From NCBI RefSeq assembly GCF_009695905.1, contig NZ_VUNA01000012.1, forward strand, positions 1-60,897: a stretch of 60,897 nucleotides of DNA, given 5' to 3'. Position 1 is the stretch's first letter. Every line of letters starts with the position of its first letter. Below the pieces are notes generated by a model. It was not told the DNA's origin, did no database searches, and worked only from the letters and a program-made list of their open reading frames with translations. Positions 53,595 to 60,897 of this stretch are shown one piece after another. The stretch comes from Mogibacterium kristiansenii. Its GTDB lineage: Bacteria > Bacillota > Clostridia > Peptostreptococcales > Anaerovoracaceae. The position numbers were made by a program, and so were the translations under genes.

Positions 53595-55877
53595 ATGACA
53601 TTAGTACCGATATATAATCGAATCATAATTCCAAACGGAAAAGTATACATTATCAGCGACCGGTACCGGATGGTAACCGGTCAATTGCCGCAAGTGGGAG
53701 AACGAGTGATTCTCCTGCTTTCTCGGGAAGAGGACAGCTGGAAGGAACTGACGGAAGAGGGGTTCTATCCCGTGGGCGTGGGCGGTACCGTCACCGATGT
53801 GAGCAAGAACGGCTACTGCATCGTGGAAACCTCAGATCGGGTGAGCCTGGATGCCATTAACGGAAAGGGCGCGTTTCACGCAGAGCTCAGCATCAGCCGG
53901 ATTCCGGACGAGGAGGAGATGGATCCCGAAATTGAACAGCCTCGAGTGAACCGCATGAAGCAGAAGCTTTACGAGTTCCTGAGCACCGTGCCGTGGGGGG
54001 TCATGGCCAAAAGCTACCTGAAGAACATGGAGAGCGTGGGAGAAATCGCTTCCGCCCTGTCCATCTGGATGAGCAATACGCCGGAGGAGAAGTACCGGGT
54101 ACTGTTGGAGAGCAGTCCGGTAAAAAGAATGGAAATCATGGAGTCCATGGTTTACGAATATCTGGAGATGGCGAAGCTCACCGGGGAAGCCGAGAGTGCT
54201 CAGGAAAATGAGAACGAGAAGGCGTACCGGAAACAGGCCATCCAGCGGCAGATGGAATTTCTGCAGCGGGAGCTGGACGAAATGGATCCGGAAAGCGTTT
54301 CCGATATTCGCAAATTCGAGAAGAAAATCGAAGAGGCGGGCATGAACCCGGAGGCCGAGAAGGAAGCGAAGAAGGTGCTGAACCGACTGAAGCAGGAGGG
54401 TCAGAACAGTCCGGAATCCGGCATGCTTTATGACTATCTGGACTTTGTCACCACCCTGAAATGGGGCAAGGCGGAACCGGAGCACATCGACCTGGACGAG
54501 GCGGAAAGCGTGCTGGAGGAAGACCACTTCGGCCTGGATAAGGTGAAACACCGGATCATTCAGCAGATCGCGGTGATGGAGCTTCAGAAAAAGCAGACCG
54601 GCTCCATCCTTCTTTTTGTAGGTGCACCGGGCACGGGTAAAACCAGTATCGGCCGCAGCATTGCGCGCGCGCTGAAGCGGGAATACGTTCGGGTCAGCCT
54701 GGGCGGCGTTCGGGATGAGGCGGATATTCGGGGTCATCGGCGGACCTATATCGGTGCCATGGCCGGCCGGATTATGAACGGCATTCATAAGAGCGGTGTG
54801 TCCAATCCGGTGATGGTGCTGGATGAGGTGGACAAGCTGTCCGCGTCCTATAACGGCGACCCGGCCAGCGCTTTGTTGGAAGTTCTGGATCCGGAGCAGA
54901 ACAGCACGTTTACCGATCACTACATGAACGTGCCGTACGACCTGTCGGATGTGTTCTTCATCTGCACGGCCAATTCCACGGATACCATTCCGGAGCCGCT
55001 GCTGAACCGGATGGAAGTGATTCAGTTCTCCGGTTATACGGCCACGGAGAAATTCCAGATTGCACGGCGGCATCTTTTGCCGAAAGCCATGGAATCCATG
55101 GGAATCCGGGAGGAGAATCTGGAGATTTCGGAGGACGTGCTGGAGACCATCATTTCGGATTACACGGCGGAGGCCGGCGTTCGGGGCCTGAAGAAACGAC
55201 TGGACACCCTGTGCCGAGTGGCTGCAGTGAAAATGGTGAAGGAAGCGGGCGAAGAACCGGCGAAGGTGGAAGTCCGGAAGGAGGATCTCCGGGAATATCT
55301 GGATATGCGACCAATCAGTCACGACCGGATTTTGGAGAAAAAGCAACCCGGTATCGTGACCGGACTGGCGTGGACCCGGGCCGGCGGCGAAATTCTTTTT
55401 GTGGAAACCCTGTTCACAAAGGGAAGCGGCAAGCTGATTCTCACCGGTCAGCTGGGAGATGTGATGAAGGAATCCGCTCAGATTGCGGTGAGTCTGGTGA
55501 AATCCATGCACCCGGATAAGACGGCGCTTTTTGAGGAGAACGACATTCACATTCACGTGCCGGAAGGGGCGGTACCGAAGGACGGGCCTTCGGCGGGAAT
55601 TACCCTGACCACGGCACTGACCTCTCTGGTTGAGAACCGGCCGGTATCGCCGGAAATCGCCATGACCGGCGAGGTGTCCCTGCGGGGCGCGGTGACGCCA
55701 ATCGGTGGGCTGCCGGAGAAACTCATGGCAGCGCAGCGGGCCGGCATCCGCAAGGTACTCATTCCAAAGGAGAACGAAGAGGATCTGAAGGATGTGGCAG
55801 AGGAAGTTCGGGAGAAGCTGGAGATCCTGCCGGTAAGCCGGGTGGAGGAAGTGCTGGAACTCACCGGACTGAAGTAG
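53595..55877 (+). CDS. lon: ATP-dependent protease Lon
   Basis: 760 residues, of LonA type. The N-terminal substrate-binding domain is followed by the AAA+ module with GAPGTGKTSIGRSIA (Walker A) and MVLDEVDKL (Walker B). The protease domain has the catalytic Ser in KDGPSAGIT and Lys in RAGIRKVLIPKENEEDL. It degrades misfolded and regulatory proteins. Its promoter was not identified. It is last before a 21-bp terminator. Confidence 0.97.
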   Translation: MTLVPIYNRIIIPNGKVYIISDRYRMVTGQLPQVGERVILLLSREEDSWKELTEEGFYPVGVGGTVTDVSKNGYCIVETSDRVSLDAINGKGAFHAELSISRIPDEEEMDPEIEQPRVNRMKQKLYEFLSTVPWGVMAKSYLKNMESVGEIASALSIWMSNTPEEKYRVLLESSPVKRMEIMESMVYEYLEMAKLTGEAESAQENENEKAYRKQAIQRQMEFLQRELDEMDPESVSDIRKFEKKIEEAGMNPEAEKEAKKVLNRLKQEGQNSPESGMLYDYLDFVTTLKWGKAEPEHIDLDEAESVLEEDHFGLDKVKHRIIQQIAVMELQKKQTGSILLFVGAPGTGKTSIGRSIARALKREYVRVSLGGVRDEADIRGHRRTYIGAMAGRIMNGIHKSGVSNPVMVLDEVDKLSASYNGDPASALLEVLDPEQNSTFTDHYMNVPYDLSDVFFICTANSTDTIPEPLLNRMEVIQFSGYTATEKFQIARRHLLPKAMESMGIREENLEISEDVLETIISDYTAEAGVRGLKKRLDTLCRVAAVKMVKEAGEEPAKVEVRKEDLREYLDMRPISHDRILEKKQPGIVTGLAWTRAGGEILFVETLFTKGSGKLILTGQLGDVMKESAQIAVSLVKSMHPDKTALFEENDIHIHVPEGAVPKDGPSAGITLTTALTSLVENRPVSPEIAMTGEVSLRGAVTPIGGLPEKLMAAQRAGIRKVLIPKENEEDLKDVAEEVREKLEILPVSRVEEVLELTGLK

Positions 55878-55888
55878 AAGTCATTATG

Positions 55889-55935
55889 CAAAAAAGTCTT
55901 TTTCCGCAACAGGCTTGCGGAAAAAGACTTTTTTG
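55889..55935. terminator. 21-bp perfect hairpin terminator after lon
   Basis: The arms 55889-55909 and 55915-55935 are fully complementary, with a CAGGC loop. A-rich and T-rich outer stems allow termination in either direction. This is the longest perfect hairpin in the window. Confidence 0.9.
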
Positions 55936-55997
55936 TTGTAAGATGGAGAGGCATGAAATGCAATTCTTTAAGAAGAAAATTAGCAGAGGGAAGAACG

Positions 55998-57170
55998 ATG
56001 AATAATTTTGAGTTTGAGAATCGGACGAAGGTATATTTCGGAAAAGGTGTGGTGGCAGAAAAGCTGCCGGTGCTGGCCGCTGGCTATGGCGGCAAGGTGT
56101 TGCTGGGATACGGCGGCGGCTCTGTTAAGAAGAACGGCGTATACGATGAAGTCACCGGAATCCTGAAGGATGCCGGCGTGGAGATCGTGGAGTTCAGCGG
56201 CATCATGTCCAACCCGACCCTGGAGAAAATGCAGGAGGGCGCCCGTCTGGCAAAGGAACAGGGGGTTACCTGGATTCTGGCTGTGGGCGGCGGCAGTGTA
56301 ATGGACTGCTGCAAATCCATTTCCATCGCCGTTCCTTACGACGGCGACGTGTGGGAAGAGTTCTGGGAAAAGCCGGGCAATTTGGATTTCGATCCACTGC
56401 CGCTGGGCATGATCGTAACCATGCCGGCCACCGGCAGTGAGGTGAACGGTTCCGCAGTGCTGACCAATACGGAAAAACACATCAAGACCGACCGGGACTA
56501 TCCGCGGATGAATGCGGATTTCGCCCTGATGGATCCGACCTATACCTACTCCATGCCGCTGCGGCAGCTGCGGGCAGGCACTTTCGATATCCTGTCCCAT
56601 ATTATGGAAACCTATTTCAGTTTCCCGATTGAGGACAACGTGTCCGATGATATTTCCGAAGCCCTGATGAAGGGCGTCATTCGGGATTTCCGCAAGGCCC
56701 TTCAGAATCCGGAGGATTACGAAGCACGAAGCAACATCATGTGGGAAGCTTCCATGGCGGAAAACCGGGTGATCAAAATGGGCAAAACCAAGGATTTCGA
56801 GGTTCACAATATGGAGCACCAGCTGAGTGCCTATACGGACTGCAACCACGGAGAGGGACTTGCGGTGCTGCACCCGACGTATTACCGCCATATTTTCCGG
56901 GACGGCCTGGGCAAATTCACCCGTTTCGCAACGAACGTATGGGGCCTGAATCCGGCGGACTATGCGGATGAAGAGGAACTGGCGCTGGCAGGCATTCAGG
57001 CGCTGGAGGATTTCATCCGGGAGTGCGGGCTTCCGGGAACCCTGCGGGAGCTGGGCGTGGATGAAAGCACAGACCTTCGGGAAATCGCCGATTCCTGCTA
57101 CACCGCCGGCGGCGCCTTCCGGGAAATCCGGCAGGATGAAATCTATGAGATCTATAAGGAATGTTTTTAG
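55998..57170 (+). CDS. Iron-containing alcohol dehydrogenase (butanol dehydrogenase-like)
   Basis: About 390 residues from the ATG at 55998 (GAGGG upstream); the longer start at 55953 has no support. Family marks are NNFEFENRTKVYFGKG, the NAD(P)-site GGGSVMDCCKSI, MPATGSEVNGSAVLT, and metal ligands in FDILSHIMETYF, HNMEHQLSAY and CNHGEGLAVLHP. It resembles the NAD(P)H-dependent butanol/aldehyde reductases (YugJ/Bdh). It probably reduces aldehydes to alcohols to reoxidise cofactor. Confidence 0.93.
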   Translation: MNNFEFENRTKVYFGKGVVAEKLPVLAAGYGGKVLLGYGGGSVKKNGVYDEVTGILKDAGVEIVEFSGIMSNPTLEKMQEGARLAKEQGVTWILAVGGGSVMDCCKSISIAVPYDGDVWEEFWEKPGNLDFDPLPLGMIVTMPATGSEVNGSAVLTNTEKHIKTDRDYPRMNADFALMDPTYTYSMPLRQLRAGTFDILSHIMETYFSFPIEDNVSDDISEALMKGVIRDFRKALQNPEDYEARSNIMWEASMAENRVIKMGKTKDFEVHNMEHQLSAYTDCNHGEGLAVLHPTYYRHIFRDGLGKFTRFATNVWGLNPADYADEEELALAGIQALEDFIRECGLPGTLRELGVDESTDLREIADSCYTAGGAFREIRQDEIYEIYKECF

Positions 57171-57194
57171 AAAAAGAGAAGATAAGAGAGGAAG

Positions 57195-57227
57195 GAGAGT
57201 GATTCGCCGGGCGAATCACTCTCTTTA
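57195..57227 (+). terminator. Terminator of the alcohol dehydrogenase gene
   Basis: A 13-bp stem (GAGAGTGATTCGC with its complement at 57211-57223) and a 3-nt loop, followed by TTTATAT. A second, weaker hairpin (AACTCCGC 57238-57245 with GCGGAGTT 57260-57267) follows. No gene is seen in 57268-57432. Confidence 0.78.
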
Positions 57228-57432
57228 TATAAAGAAAACTCCGCGAACTCGCGTTAGATGCGGAGTTCCGTTGATGCGTGGCGAAAGCGGCGGGATTAAT
57301 TGGTAAAGAAAGCTCTCATTGCGGTCGTGAAACAGAAGATGTGCTTCCCAGCGGCGGGGAAAGGGGGTAGAATACCTGTAAAGATGGAGATTTTGGACCG
57401 TGAAAATTTTGGGTCGTGAAAGGAGTGAGAAC

Positions 57433-57669
57433 ATGCTGCTTGCAATATTGATTTTGTGCTTCGTCTGCTGGGCCTCGAATATTCAGTACATCGACGGGAA
57501 ATGGGTCAACGTGAAGAAGCTGGAGGAACGGAATCGGAAGCCGGAGCCGTACAACTCCTTCGAGTATTATTGCAAAATCGATCCGATGCATGCGCAGCGA
57601 TATGACGAATGTTATCGGACGAATTTTTTGGGTGAGGACTTAAAGGACGATGAATTTGAAGACTTATAA
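57433..57669 (+). CDS. Small single-pass membrane protein, unknown
   Basis: About 78 residues from the ATG at 57433 (AGGAGTGAG upstream). A hydrophobic start (LLAILILCFVCWASN) probably anchors it. The rest is polar and charged, with an acidic tail (DLKDDEFEDL). Its end overlaps the cca start by 20 nt, so the genes are probably coupled. No family is recognised. Confidence 0.65.
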   Translation: MLLAILILCFVCWASNIQYIDGKWVNVKKLEERNRKPEPYNSFEYYCKIDPMHAQRYDECYRTNFLGEDLKDDEFEDL

Positions 57670-59020
57670 GGAGCAAATTCCGGCGGCGGCCCGGTTCATT
57701 ATGGAGCGGCTTCAGGCGTCGGGATATGAAGCGTACCTGGTGGGGGGCGCGGTGCGGGACCTGATTCTGGGGCGGCAGCCGGGGGATTACGACATTACCA
57801 CGAACGCGCTGCCGGAGGAGACGGAAGCGGTGTTCCGAGATTTTGGGACGCTGGAAATCGGAAAGACGCACGGAACCATCGGGGTGATTGTGGATCACAA
57901 AGCCTACGAGGTCACCACCTACCGGGTGGATGGGGAATATACGGATCATCGGCGGCCGGATGCGGTTACCTTCACCCGCTCTCTGGAACAGGATTTGGAG
58001 CGCCGGGATTTTCGGATCAATGCGGTGGCCATGGACCTGGATGGAAATCTGCGGGGCGTGCCGGGGTACGAAGAGGATTTCGCCCGGCGGCAGATCTGTG
58101 CTGTAGGCAATCCGGTGCAGCGCTTCGAAGAGGATGCCTTGCGAATTCTACGGGGCGTGCGTTTTGCGGCGCAGCTGGGATACGAGATTGAGGCGAACAC
58201 CGGCCGTGCCATTCACGAGAAGAAACACCTGCTTCGGCAGATTTCGCCGGAACGCATTCGGGTGGAAATAGAGAAAACGCTGACCGCGCCGAATCCCCTT
58301 CCGGTGCTTCGGGAATACCGGGATGTTTTCGCCGAGGTGATTCCGGAACTTCGGGAGACCTTCGATTTCAACCAGCAGAACCCGTTCCACTGCTACGATG
58401 TGTACGAGCACATCCTCCACGTGGTGGGCAATGTGCCGCCGGAACCGGTGCTGCGCCTGGCGGCGCTGCTCCACGATATCGGAAAGCCGAGGTGTTTTGT
58501 GGTAAAAGAAAATTGGGGACACTTCTACGGTCACGAGCAGGTGTCCGCAGAGATGGCGGAGGCGATTCTAAAGCGGCTTCGCTACGACCGGAAAACGGTA
58601 AAGGACGTGACGGAACTGGTGGCATCCCACGGATATGTTTTTAATCGCACGGAAAAGTACGTCCGCCGGCGGCTGAACCAGCTGGGGGAAGAGCAGCTGA
58701 TGCGGCTGATCGATCTGGAGCGCGGAGACGTGCTGTCCCAGGCGGAGCACGTGCGAAAGGAGCGTGCGGCGGCCATCGATGCGTTTCGGGAGCTGGTGCA
58801 GACCGTGGCGGAGAAAGAAGGGGTGCTGAAGCGGAAGGACCTGGCCATCGACGGCTGGGATGTGTTGGAACTTGGGGTGCCCCGGGGACCGGAAGTGGGC
58901 CGGGTACTGGATGAAATCCTGGACCGGGTGCTGGAAGGGGACCTGGAGAACCGCCGGGAGGCGTTGCTGGAAGCGGCAGAGGAATGGAAGAAAAAGCATA
59001 TAATTTGGTACATAGGATAA
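57650..59020 (+). CDS. cca: CCA tRNA nucleotidyltransferase with HD domain
   Basis: 456 residues. The class II nucleotidyltransferase head has GYEAYLVGGAVRDLILGRQPGDYDITTNA, which includes the metal-binding DxD. RRDFRINAVAMDLDG, EEDALRILRGVRFAAQLGYEI and the neck helices follow. An HD domain (HHCY-like; LLHDIGKPRCF near residue 275) is inserted in the C-terminal half, as in many clostridial CCA enzymes. It adds or repairs the 3' CCA of tRNA. A poly(A) polymerase role cannot be excluded. Confidence 0.92.
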   Translation: MNLKTYKEQIPAAARFIMERLQASGYEAYLVGGAVRDLILGRQPGDYDITTNALPEETEAVFRDFGTLEIGKTHGTIGVIVDHKAYEVTTYRVDGEYTDHRRPDAVTFTRSLEQDLERRDFRINAVAMDLDGNLRGVPGYEEDFARRQICAVGNPVQRFEEDALRILRGVRFAAQLGYEIEANTGRAIHEKKHLLRQISPERIRVEIEKTLTAPNPLPVLREYRDVFAEVIPELRETFDFNQQNPFHCYDVYEHILHVVGNVPPEPVLRLAALLHDIGKPRCFVVKENWGHFYGHEQVSAEMAEAILKRLRYDRKTVKDVTELVASHGYVFNRTEKYVRRRLNQLGEEQLMRLIDLERGDVLSQAEHVRKERAAAIDAFRELVQTVAEKEGVLKRKDLAIDGWDVLELGVPRGPEVGRVLDEILDRVLEGDLENRREALLEAAEEWKKKHIIWYIG

Positions 59021-59097
59021 ATATTTCTGCAAAATATTGAAATTTTGGACAGAAAAGCGTATAGTGAGTACAAATAAGCAACCAGGGAGGTAGGCAA

Positions 59098-59784
59098 ATG
59101 CTGAGAATTGAAAATCAAGCAATCGTGTTCGCGCTGCTTTGCAAATGCACGGTGGAGACCGAAGGCGAGAAAGGCCGGGAGGTCATTCAGAAAGGCATGA
59201 TTCGGTACGGCCGGGAGCGGGGCGCGCGGATGGCGGCTCGGGCGAAGGCCAACGGGGACCCGATTGCCCTGTGGACCAATCAGGCCTACGGCGAGTGGAA
59301 GCCGGATTACGAGGGACAGATGGAGTTCGGATACGACGAGACGGAGCCGACCCTGAAGAGCTACATCAGCAAATGCGCGTGGTGTGATGCCTGGAACAAA
59401 TACGGCCTGCTGGAGTACGGCCGGGAGTACTGCGTGAATGTGGACAAGGCGGTGTACGAGGGATTCTGCGAGGATTTCGTCTGTACGCCCAACGTGCCGA
59501 CCATGAGCTGGGGCGGTAAGCGCTGTGAGTTCGACTGGGAGCAGCCGCTGACGGAGGAAGATATGGCGAAGATGAACCGGAAGAAACAGGAGTTGGGCAC
59601 TTCGGCCATGCGGGATTTCGACTACCACACGGCACACATCTACTACACCATCACCGATGAAATACAGAAGGCGTTCCCGGAGAGTGCCGATGAAATCATC
59701 CGGAATGCGGTGCAGGATTACGTGAAGCTCTTCGGGCAGGCGGAATACAATCGAATTTTGGAATTTGAGGGAGAACGGTTCTAA
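59098..59784 (+). CDS. L-2-amino-thiazoline-4-carboxylate hydrolase-family protein
   Basis: 228 residues of the ATC hydrolase family: GREVIQKGMIRYGRERGARMA in the N-terminal part, KCAWCDAWNKYGL with two Cys, GREYCVNVDKAVYEGF, and the C-terminal FDYHTAHIYYTI. ATC hydrolase forms S-carbamoyl- or cysteine-derived products in Pseudomonas. Most Firmicutes members are uncharacterised, so the substrate is open. AGGGAGGTAGG precedes the ATG. It may be co-transcribed with proC, which begins 33 nt downstream. Confidence 0.8.
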   Translation: MLRIENQAIVFALLCKCTVETEGEKGREVIQKGMIRYGRERGARMAARAKANGDPIALWTNQAYGEWKPDYEGQMEFGYDETEPTLKSYISKCAWCDAWNKYGLLEYGREYCVNVDKAVYEGFCEDFVCTPNVPTMSWGGKRCEFDWEQPLTEEDMAKMNRKKQELGTSAMRDFDYHTAHIYYTITDEIQKAFPESADEIIRNAVQDYVKLFGQAEYNRILEFEGERF

Positions 59785-59817
59785 GAAATTGAACGAAACA
59801 GAAAGAAGGTACTTGAG

Positions 59818-60609
59818 ATGAAATTTGGCGTAATTGGATTCGGAAACATGGGCGGTGCCATCGTGAAAGGTGCGGTGGCCAGCGGCGTTCTGGCAAAGGA
59901 AGATGTGCTGGTCTACGATATCAAGGAGTCGGCGCGGAAAGCGGCGGCGGAGTTCGGCCTGAAGGTGGCGAAGGACAATGAAGATGTCACGGCGAACACG
60001 GACGTGACCCTGCTGGCGGTAAAACCCCAGCAGATGCTGGATGCCATGGCGCAGACCGGCAAGGGACTGCAAGACAAGGCGATGCTGTCCATCCTTCCGG
60101 GCGTGTCTGTGGAGCGTCTGCGGGATGCCTGTGCGGTAAAAGAATTCCGCATTCTGCGGCTGCTTCCGAATACCCCGGCGCTTGTTTTTGAAGGAGCGTT
60201 CGCATGCAGCAAGGAAAACGACCTGACGGATGCAGAGCGGGATTTTGCCACAAAACTCTTCGAGTCCATCGGCGCCATTACTTGGGTAAAGACCTATGAC
60301 CTGGATGCGGCCTGCGGTCTTTCCGGCGGCGGCCCGGCATACGTGGCAATGTTCGTGGAGGCGCTGGCCGATGGCGGCGTAAAAGAAGGTTTGACCCGGG
60401 ATGTGGCTTACGAGCTGGCGATTCAGACGGTGCTGGGGTCCGCAAAACTCCTGAAGGATACCGGGATGCACCCGGGCCAGCTGAAAGACATGGTGACTTC
60501 TCCGGCCGGAACCACCATTGAAGGATGTGAAGTGCTGGAAGACAACGGCTTCCGTGCGGCGACCATCAAGTGCGTGTCCGCCGCTACCCGGAAATCCAGA
60601 AGCATGTAA
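59818..60609 (+). CDS. proC: Pyrroline-5-carboxylate reductase
   Basis: 263 residues. The Rossmann start is KFGVIGFGNMGGAIVKGA. Conserved segments are LAVKPQQMLDAM, RLLPNTPALVFEGA, and DLDAACGLSGGGPAYVAMFVEALADGGVKEGL, with HPGQLKDMVTSPAGTTIEG at the end. It makes proline from pyrroline-5-carboxylate with NAD(P)H. It runs toward the terminator and repeat at 60.6-60.8 kb. Confidence 0.96.
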   Translation: MKFGVIGFGNMGGAIVKGAVASGVLAKEDVLVYDIKESARKAAAEFGLKVAKDNEDVTANTDVTLLAVKPQQMLDAMAQTGKGLQDKAMLSILPGVSVERLRDACAVKEFRILRLLPNTPALVFEGAFACSKENDLTDAERDFATKLFESIGAITWVKTYDLDAACGLSGGGPAYVAMFVEALADGGVKEGLTRDVAYELAIQTVLGSAKLLKDTGMHPGQLKDMVTSPAGTTIEGCEVLEDNGFRAATIKCVSAATRKSRSM

Positions 60610-60645
60610 TGGAGTGGGGGTATTTAATTGGAATTTTAAGATGTG

Positions 60646-60671
60646 GGGAGCTTGCGCCGGCGCAAGCTCCC
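60646..60671 (+). terminator. Perfect palindrome after proC
   Basis: A 26-nt perfect palindrome (GGGAGCTTGCGCC and its complement), 36 nt after the proC stop, followed by TTCTTATTT. It probably forms a terminator hairpin. Confidence 0.65.
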
Positions 60672-60700
60672 TTCTTATTTGTGCCGGGCCCGCCGGCTCG

Positions 60701-60752
60701 GTTCGCGCCCGCCTGCCCGGAAAGCCAATGAACTCGGTTTCGGAGCGCGAAC
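60701..60752. repeat. Single 52-nt inverted-repeat element
   Basis: It begins GTTCGCGCC and ends GAGCGCGAAC, exactly 52 nt. AAAGCC lies at positions 21-26 and GTTT at positions 37-40, as in the six copies at 40 kb and the reverse strand of the four copies at 14.3 kb. It follows the proC terminator. Confidence 0.88.
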
Positions 60753-60789
60753 CGCGGGCCGGAAAAAAAGGCTCTTCACGAATTTTTGT

Positions 60790-60820
60790 GGGATAGTTAT
60801 TTGAAACTATCCCTCATTTT
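60790..60820 (+). terminator. Hairpin with T-run after the single repeat
   Basis: GGGATAGTT (60790-60798) pairs with AACTATCCC (60805-60813), followed by TCATTTTT. It may be a second terminator for proC. A further 11-bp hairpin (60847-60857 with 60873-60883) lies near the end of the window; no gene is seen in 60753-60897. Confidence 0.55.
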
Positions 60821-60897
60821 TAATTGGAATGCCCCGAGCGACCCGCGCTGCGAGGACTTTTTTGCAGGTATTGTCCTCGCAGCTATAGAGCGTGCGT

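Overview
The window looks like a chromosomal segment of an obligately anaerobic, amino-acid-fermenting, butyrate-forming member of the Clostridia. Clostridiales Family XIII / Anaerovoracaceae-type organisms fit best, but this is an inference from gene content and I cannot name the species. The evidence is a two-subunit glycine decarboxylase, a butyryl-CoA:acetate-type CoA-transferase, a ferredoxin-type [FeFe] hydrogenase, a double-cubane/2-hydroxyacyl-CoA dehydratase-type protein with its ATP-dependent activator, an LTA-synthase-like protein, and Gram-positive promoters, ribosome binding sites and terminators.

Layout: 5S rRNA and tRNA-Ile (0.07-0.3 kb); CoA-transferase and an FAD oxidoreductase (0.5-3.3 kb); a complete glycine cleavage operon, gcvT-gcvH-gcvPA-gcvPB-lipoate ligase-dihydrolipoyl dehydrogenase (3.6-10.4 kb); a double-cubane protein, DUF3343 and activase module and a ThrH-like phosphatase (11.0-14.1 kb); a minus-strand block of coaBC, a 1600-residue multidomain nucleotidyltransferase, an LDH/MDH-like protein and an FMN reductase-like protein (17.0-25.2 kb); rpmE, prfA, Sua5-type synthase, rpiB and upp (25.5-29.1 kb); hydrogenase and tyrS (29.3-32.5 kb); an AT-rich stretch with secreted or membrane proteins (32.6-34.0 kb); small minus-strand genes (34.1-36.5 kb); an LTA-synthase-like gene and a phosphatase (36.7-39.9 kb); a repeat array and a second AT-rich island with a secreted amidase-like protein, a membrane protein and a degenerate response regulator (39.9-42.7 kb); then CNNM-type protein, secA, prfB, HAD, addB-like, walJ-like, rlmH, lon, Fe-ADH, cca, ATC hydrolase-like and proC (42.9-60.6 kb).

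The genes fit a Stickland-type lifestyle. Glycine cleavage feeds one-carbon units and NADH, and proC and the ThrH-like phosphatase touch proline and serine metabolism. The CoA-transferase makes butyrate and acetate, while hydrogenase and alcohol dehydrogenase dispose of electrons.

The most notable non-genic signals are three. First, a tyrS leader with a 19-residue peptide carrying three consecutive Tyr codons, a hairpin that hides a Shine-Dalgarno-like sequence, a possible antiterminator and a strong terminator; no T-box is visible. Second, a family of exactly 52-nt inverted-repeat elements at three loci: four copies at a 96-bp period, six copies at an 86-bp period, and one single copy. Third, a 272-bp element bounded by 25-nt inverted repeats and filled with TGCACAAC-like motifs. 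prfB carries the classic +1 programmed frameshift.
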